In this document: piece after piece, positions 6,885 to 10,860 of the stretch
How the letters are laid out: every line of letters starts with the position of its first letter
Numbering within the stretch: position 1 is the first letter of the stretch
Assembly: GCA_030526445.1 (NCBI GenBank)
Contig: JAUNCV010000061.1
Span: 1-10,860 of the forward strand
Direction of reading: 5' to 3'
DNA: 10,860 bases
Origin: Bacteroidales bacterium
GTDB taxonomy: Bacteria > Bacteroidota > Bacteroidia > Bacteroidales > UBA3663
Position numbers and translations under genes: made by a program
The notes under the pieces: model-generated
Database searches by the model: none
What the model was told of the DNA's origin: nothing
What the model saw: only the letters and a program-made list of their open reading frames with translations

Positions 6885-8042
6885 TTATTGAAGCGAAACA
6901 GCAATTCTGAAACCACAGTTCACAAATGCACTTTGCTTGCTTTGTTCGGTTTCATAACTGCTCATCACACAGTGCTTTCGGTTAGCCAGACAGAAGTCCA
7001 TAACTTTCTCCTGCATCCAGCTACCACCTCTCAGCACAAGTGTATCGCTTTCGACACTTACCACTGGTCGGCCTTGTGGATTTTTGTTATCAATGACACT
7101 ATATTCATAATAGGCGTTAGCTACCCACTCTGAGACATTTCCGCTCATGTCATAAATACCCAATTCGTTAGGCATCTGTTCGCCACCTGCATGAACGCCA
7201 TAATCTTCAGCGCCCAAGCCTTGTGAACGTGCGTTACTTGCCATCCAAGCTACTTGACCAGGGGTATCACTACCAGCATATTTATATCCTCTTGTATATT
7301 TTCCGCCGCGTGCTGCGCACTCCCATTCTGCCTCAGTTGGAAGACGGAAGTTCAAACCAGTCTTACGGCTCAATGTCTGACAGAACTCAACAGCATCCTC
7401 ATACCAGATGTTATAAGCGGCAACACGATCACCCTTACCAATCTGCTCATACCAGGAAGCCTGACCCGAAAGGTCGCCGATAATACAATACTTACCCTTT
7501 GGCTCACGGTGCATCACAGCCATCCATTCGCTCTGAGTGATTTCGTATTTGCCGATATAGTAATCGGGCATTGAGGTTTTTACAACAGGGCCCAATTTAT
7601 ATCCGCCATTGTTTTTATATACCAAAGTATATGGATAACGGCCATGTTTATTCTTGATAGTATCGGCAAAGACATAATGCTTTGCATCATACCAAACAGT
7701 GTCACGCTTACTACGGTTCACATAATAGGCATTATTAGTGTCGATAAGGCACCAAATGGTGTCTCTATACTGAAAACCGCTCATATAACCTTCTCGGCGC
7801 GAAGTTGAACTCTGAACGCCCATATAAAAGTCACACGCCTCTACTTTCACGAGGTTATTTACCAACTGAGCAATCACCTCTTTGTCGGCAGCACTCACAT
7901 CGCTGCCCCACTTAATGGCATCGGTTGGACAATTGATTTCTTTATAAACGATACCAGTTTCTGCCTCATCGCAAGATGTCAACACCACAGGGAGCAAAGC
8001 AACAAGCGACAACAATGTATAGATAATATTCTTCATTTTCAT
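6885..8042 (-). CDS. SUMF1/FGE-sulfatase-domain lipoprotein
   Basis: Read from the ATG at 8042, the protein has 385 residues. It has a lipoprotein signal ending LTSC (cysteine 24), so it is membrane-anchored. SUMF1-fold landmarks follow: FYMG (72-75), YYIGKYEITQSEW (161-173), RLPTEAEWECAARGG (233-247), MSGNVSEW (299-306), RGGSW (338-342) and GFRIAV (377-382). Between the first two landmarks are about 85 residues where typical members have a much shorter link. The second cysteine of the formylglycine-generating enzyme pair is not at the usual +5 position after C351, so oxidase activity is doubtful. The fold also serves structural roles in gliding/T9SS lipoproteins (GldJ, GldK/PorK), but no such genes are nearby. 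An in-frame TTG at 8078 is rejected because it lies inside the promoter; ATG at 8036 is an alternative start. No sulfatase gene is present. Confidence 0.85.
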   Translation of the reverse strand: MKMKNIIYTLLSLVALLPVVLTSCDEAETGIVYKEINCPTDAIKWGSDVSAADKEVIAQLVNNLVKVEACDFYMGVQSSTSRREGYMSGFQYRDTIWCLIDTNNAYYVNRSKRDTVWYDAKHYVFADTIKNKHGRYPYTLVYKNNGGYKLGPVVKTSMPDYYIGKYEITQSEWMAVMHREPKGKYCIIGDLSGQASWYEQIGKGDRVAAYNIWYEDAVEFCQTLSRKTGLNFRLPTEAEWECAARGGKYTRGYKYAGSDTPGQVAWMASNARSQGLGAEDYGVHAGGEQMPNELGIYDMSGNVSEWVANAYYEYSVIDNKNPQGRPVVSVESDTLVLRGGSWMQEKVMDFCLANRKHCVMSSYETEQSKQSAFVNCGFRIAVSLQ

Positions 8043-8055
8043 TTTAATTACGCGG

Positions 8056-8087
8056 CAAAAATAACGAAAAACGCGCAAAAACCCAAA
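8056..8087 (-). promoter_or_regulatory. Promoter of the SUMF1 lipoprotein-DUF1680 glycosidase pair
   Basis: On the minus strand, TTTG (8087-8084), a 20-bp spacer and TATTTTTG (8063-8056) match the Bacteroidota consensus. Transcription should start near 8050, leaving only about 8-14 nt before the ATG at 8042 or 8036. This rules out the upstream in-frame TTG at 8078 as start and separates the pair from the flippase gene, which ends at 8134. Confidence 0.75.
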
Positions 8088-8133
8088 TTTTCTCGATTAT
8101 TTAACAGCTTTTTACATGCTTTTTTGCTCTTTA

Positions 8134-9588
8134 TCAACCATTCCGTTTCCCAAAGATAGCCGATTTGACTCGCTGCTTGAAACTTTTAGGCATATCGAGC
8201 GCCACAAACACACCTGCATAAACGAATATCAAGCAACTCTTTGCAAGCAAAGACATCCACCCCTCGAGCGGCATCCACTCCATGCAAACATAGAGAGCCA
8301 GCGCCAAAGTTACATAAGTGCCGATTCGTTTCATATCATAAGGAATTGGGTTCTTCTTCTGCCCCACGCAATAACTAAGCAACATGCAAACGCCATAACC
8401 CGCTACACCACCCCATGCACAAGCCCAATAGCCGTAAAGAGGAATGCAAAACCAGTTGACGGCAACCAAAGCCACACATCCTGCAAGGCTAAACCATGCG
8501 CCCCAGATGGTTTTATCAATGAGCTTATACCAGAAGGAAAGGTTGAAGAAAATACCCATCATAATTTCGGCAGCCATTACAATAGGAACTACGCCGATGG
8601 CTGCACGATAATCCTCACCCACAAAGCGTTGAATCACTTCAATCCAAGCCATTACGCACAAGAAAGCCAACAGCACGAAGATTACAAAATACTTCATGGT
8701 CTCGGCATAAAATTCCTTGCTTCCTTTCTCCTTGCCCAACGAGAAAACAATCGGTTCATAGGCATAACGAAATGCCTGCAAAATAATGGCCATAATCATG
8801 GCAATCTTCACACAACCACCATACTCGGCCAAAAGCGACTTTGCCATCGCAGCATCTGGATACACAAGCGGGAATGCTATCTTATCGAAGGTCTGATTAA
8901 GAATGCCCACTACACCCAACACCAAAAGTGGCCAGGTGTAACGCAACATCTGCCCAAAGAGTTTCGCATCAAAGTGCCACTTCATCTTCAACAACTCGGG
9001 GAAGAATCCGAAGGTGCAAAGCACGGTGCCAATCAGATTGATCAGGAAAATATAGCCCACCTGATTTTTATCAAGTACCAGATAGAAGAACACATTAAGC
9101 GCCACATTGAGCACAATAAACAAAAGCTTAAGGCTCACAAACTTAATGGGTCTATGCTGGAATCGCAACATAGAGAAAGGCAACGCCTGAAGGGCATCGA
9201 GCGCCACAATAACAGCCATCATCCACACATACTCTGGATGGTCTGAATATCCCAGAGTACTGCATATCGGGTCAAGGAAAAGCAGCACACAACCGGCAAA
9301 CAGCACCGATAGCGTGCCCACAAAAGCGATAGCTGTGCTAAATACCGTATCATGCTTATACTCGCCCTTATTGGCATAATAGAAATAGGTCGTCTCCATG
9401 CCACAGGTAAGGAGCACGAGCAAAAGTGCGGTATAGCCATACAAGTTAGTTACAACGCCAAAGCCGCCCTCTTCAACCGGAAGCACGCGAGTGTGAATAG
9501 GCACGAGCAGGTAGTTCAAAAACCTGCCAACAATACTACTCAGGCCATAGAGCACTGAGTCCTTTAATAACGAACCAAGTTTTGCCAC
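8134..9588 (-). CDS. Wzx/MATE-like polysaccharide flippase
   Basis: The 484-residue protein is very hydrophobic, with about 12-14 predicted membrane segments. It fits the oligosaccharide flippase (polysaccharide biosynthesis protein, MOP superfamily) family, which moves undecaprenyl-linked glycans across the inner membrane. The N-terminus (KDSVLYGLSSIVGRFLNYLL) followed by VPIHTRVL and FGVVTNLY is the typical first helix and loop of this family. The C-terminus is short and basic (SFKQRVKSAIFGKRNG). The start is GTG at 9586-9588. A TAA stop lies in frame three codons upstream, and the next methionine is past the first two helices, so GTG is required. It follows ruvB by 29 bp with no promoter motif between them, so the two are probably co-transcribed. 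Substrate unknown; no glycosyltransferases are nearby. No clear terminator is seen after its stop. Confidence 0.9.
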   Translation of the reverse strand: MAKLGSLLKDSVLYGLSSIVGRFLNYLLVPIHTRVLPVEEGGFGVVTNLYGYTALLLVLLTCGMETTYFYYANKGEYKHDTVFSTAIAFVGTLSVLFAGCVLLFLDPICSTLGYSDHPEYVWMMAVIVALDALQALPFSMLRFQHRPIKFVSLKLLFIVLNVALNVFFYLVLDKNQVGYIFLINLIGTVLCTFGFFPELLKMKWHFDAKLFGQMLRYTWPLLVLGVVGILNQTFDKIAFPLVYPDAAMAKSLLAEYGGCVKIAMIMAIILQAFRYAYEPIVFSLGKEKGSKEFYAETMKYFVIFVLLAFLCVMAWIEVIQRFVGEDYRAAIGVVPIVMAAEIMMGIFFNLSFWYKLIDKTIWGAWFSLAGCVALVAVNWFCIPLYGYWACAWGGVAGYGVCMLLSYCVGQKKNPIPYDMKRIGTYVTLALALYVCMEWMPLEGWMSLLAKSCLIFVYAGVFVALDMPKSFKQRVKSAIFGKRNG

Positions 9589-9617
9589 TGAAAATTAAAC
9601 AATTTACAATATGACTT

Positions 9618-10652
9618 TTATTCGAAGAGTGTACCTTGCAAGTCCATTCCTCTGAGCGTTCTTCCCAAATGCTTATAAGCCAACGGAGTAGCTTCACGTC
9701 CACGAGGTGTTCGTTTTATGAAGCCTTCCTTAATAAGATAAGGCTCATACACATCCTCGACCGAACCTGCATCTTCGCCCAAAGCTGTAGCAATGGTGGT
9801 CAAACCTACCGGACCGCCATTAAATTTGTCAATGATTGTTGTGAGTAGCTTGTTATCAATCTCATCCAAGCCATACTTATCAACACCGAGAGCCTCGAGC
9901 GCTCGGCGGGCAATGGCAATATCAATACGTCGGCCATCGCCAATAACCATTGCAAAATCACGCACTCTGCGTAGCAAAGCATTGGCAATACGAGGTGTGC
10001 CTCGGCTTCGGAGTGCTATCTCAATGGCAGCCTCTTCAGTGATAACCATGCCCAGAATGCCCGAACTTCTTGCCACAATATTGGCCAGCAACTCTGTGTC
10101 ATAATATTCAAGATGCATATTGATGCCAAATCGGGCACGAAGTGGAGCTGTCAGCAAACCGCTTCGTGTGGTGGCACCAATCAGGGTAAATGGGTTCAGG
10201 TCAATCTGTATGCTGCGTGCTGCCGGACCTTTATCAATCATGATATCAATGCGAAAATCCTCCATGGCACTATACAGATACTCCTCAACCACAGGACTCA
10301 GTCGGTGTATCTCGTCAATAAAAAGAACGTCATTCTTATCAAGACTTGTCAAAAGGCCGGCCAAATCTCCAGGCTTATCAAGCACAGGACCGCTTGTTAC
10401 TTTAAAGCCTACACCGAGCTCATTTGCAATAATGTTGCTCAATGTGGTTTTGCCCAGACCTGGAGGGCCATGAAATAAGGTATGATCGAGCGCCTCACCA
10501 CGCATCTTGGCTGCCGCCACAAAAATGCGGAGGTTCTCAATCACCTTAGCCTGACCCGTAAAATCGTTGAACGACAGCGGACGCAACGCTTTTTCCAGGT
10601 CTTTTTCTTGCTGATTGGCATTATTAGCCGAACGGATATCAAAATCTTCCAT
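9618..10652 (-). CDS. ruvB: Holliday junction branch migration ATPase RuvB
   Basis: With the ATG at 10652 the protein has 344 residues, the normal length for RuvB. RuvB is the hexameric AAA+ motor that, with RuvA, drives branch migration of Holliday junctions for RuvC cleavage. Walker A GPPGLGKTT is at 62-70, Walker B LFIDEIH at 110-116, sensor 1 GATTRSG at 159-165, the arginine-finger region PLRARFG at 170-176, and sensor 2 GTPRIANALLRR at 218-229. The C-terminal winged helix includes KRTPRGREAT (313-322). All key motifs are intact. The frame stays open to a GTG at 10718, but the extra residues do not resemble RuvB and that start would lie upstream of the -7 box at 10657-10664. The ATG is only 4 nt past that box, so the message is probably leaderless. 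Confidence 0.97.
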   Translation of the reverse strand: MEDFDIRSANNANQQEKDLEKALRPLSFNDFTGQAKVIENLRIFVAAAKMRGEALDHTLFHGPPGLGKTTLSNIIANELGVGFKVTSGPVLDKPGDLAGLLTSLDKNDVLFIDEIHRLSPVVEEYLYSAMEDFRIDIMIDKGPAARSIQIDLNPFTLIGATTRSGLLTAPLRARFGINMHLEYYDTELLANIVARSSGILGMVITEEAAIEIALRSRGTPRIANALLRRVRDFAMVIGDGRRIDIAIARRALEALGVDKYGLDEIDNKLLTTIIDKFNGGPVGLTTIATALGEDAGSVEDVYEPYLIKEGFIKRTPRGREATPLAYKHLGRTLRGMDLQGTLFE

Positions 10653-10656
10653 GGCA

Positions 10657-10664
10657 CAAAGATA
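10657..10664 (-). promoter_or_regulatory. -7 box of the ruvB promoter
   Basis: TATCTTTG on the minus strand (10664-10657) is a perfect Bacteroidota -7 element ending 4 nt before the ruvB ATG. No TTTG lies at the usual 20-bp spacing; the nearest is 10682-10679, only 14 bp away, so the -33 part is weak or absent. The element places the transcript start at or next to the ATG. Confidence 0.6.
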
Positions 10665-10735
10665 GACAAAAATCCTGACAAACGAACAGCATCCTATCAT
10701 TTTTCTTTCACTTGACACATTTATTTATAGAAATA

Positions 10736-10767
10736 TTTGTACAAAAGGTAAAATTTTACTATCTTTG
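10736..10767 (+). promoter_or_regulatory. Promoter of tRNA-Arg(CCT)
   Basis: TTTG (10736-10739), exactly 20 bp, then TATCTTTG (10760-10767). The start site should be near 10772-10775, leaving a 5' extension of about 10 nt ahead of the tRNA at 10785 for RNase P to remove. The sequence AAATATTTGTA around the -33 box also occurs at the hflX promoter (2782-2792). Confidence 0.8.
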
Positions 10768-10784
10768 CGCCGCATTTTTGCGCT

Positions 10785-10856
10785 GTCTGGGTAGTTCAAC
10801 GGATAGAATAGAGGTTTCCTAAACCTTAGATCTGGGTTCGATTCCCAGCCTGGATA
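10785..10856 (+). tRNA. tRNA-Arg (anticodon CCT)
   Basis: A complete 72-nt cloverleaf can be drawn. The acceptor GTCTGGG (10785-10791) pairs with CCTGGAT (10849-10855), using three wobble pairs. The D stem is GTTC/GAAT around an AACGGATA loop with the GG pair. The anticodon stem GAGGT/ACCTT encloses TTCCTAA, with anticodon CCT at 10818-10820, which reads AGG arginine codons. The variable loop is AGAT, and the T arm is CTGGG-TTCGATT-CCCAG. A73 is the discriminator. The 3' CCA is not encoded (CAA follows), so CCA must be added post-transcriptionally. Confidence 0.93.
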
Positions 10857-10860
10857 CAAA

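Noticed and set aside
6885..8042. Identification of the SUMF1 lipoprotein as GldK/PorK or GldJ of the type IX secretion/gliding machinery
   Set aside because: No porL/M/N (gldL/M/N) or other gliding genes are adjacent, and the length and internal insert do not clearly match. The fold alone is not enough.
8043..8078. Upstream in-frame TTG start for the SUMF1 lipoprotein (12 extra residues)
   Set aside because: The start lies between the -33 and -7 boxes, so it would not be transcribed. The lipoprotein signal reads correctly from the ATG at 8042 or 8036.
8079..8133. Possible terminator after the flippase gene
   Set aside because: Only a short AGC/GCT pairing is visible near T-rich stretches, with no stable stem. 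I could not support a terminator call.
8116..9246. A 376-codon open frame on the plus strand opposite the flippase gene
   Set aside because: It is antisense to a well-supported membrane protein. Its translation is rich in His, Gln, Asn and Lys with no recognisable domain, as expected from the reverse complement of hydrophobic codons. No promoter motif precedes it.
10653..10718. Upstream in-frame GTG start for ruvB (22 extra residues)
   Set aside because: The extra residues are not RuvB-like, the region contains the -7 box, and the ATG at 10652 gives the normal RuvB length and N-terminus.

Overview
The window looks like chromosomal core sequence from a member of the Bacteroidota, most likely a Prevotella-like Bacteroidales. 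This rests on four things. Three promoters match TTTG-N20-TAnnTTTG exactly, and a fourth differs only in which strand it lies on. Start codons lack clear Shine-Dalgarno sequences. There is a DUF4292 lipoprotein next to a TPR gene. Several proteins (HflX, RuvB, the flippase) have the flavour of Bacteroidales homologues I know from memory. No mobile element, CRISPR array or phage gene is visible.

Layout. Positions 1-2676 (minus strand) hold an envelope operon: an exported TPR protein (973-2676), a DUF4292 lipoprotein (136-960) and the first 46 codons of another exported protein (1-139), probably an EnvC-like/M23 murein hydrolase factor. The last two genes overlap by ATGA. A compact divergent promoter region (2677-2822) separates this operon from hflX (2823-4244, plus), a ribosome-associated GTPase. 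A strong bidirectional terminator (4265-4304) lies between hflX and a minus-strand gene pair. That pair is a SUMF1-fold lipoprotein (6885-8042) and, 41 bp downstream, a secreted DUF1680 glycosidase of the GH127/GH146 type (4318-6843). It has its own promoter at 8056-8087. Further right, also on the minus strand, ruvB (9618-10652) is followed 29 bp later by a Wzx/MATE-like polysaccharide flippase (8134-9588). A tRNA-Arg(CCT) gene with its own promoter closes the window on the plus strand (10785-10856).

How the genes fit together. The leftmost operon is an envelope module, with periplasmic or outer-membrane TPR, lipoprotein and peptidoglycan factor. The SUMF1 lipoprotein/DUF1680 enzyme pair looks like a small accessory glycan-degradation unit. 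ruvB, hflX and the tRNA are housekeeping genes. I found no convincing new multi-gene system. The points most worth a second look are the back-to-back promoters sharing an 11-bp core, the -7 boxes lying only 4 nt from the ATG of hflX and ruvB (predicted leaderless mRNAs), and the SUMF1 lipoprotein, which has a large insert inside the fold and lacks the canonical catalytic cysteine spacing.
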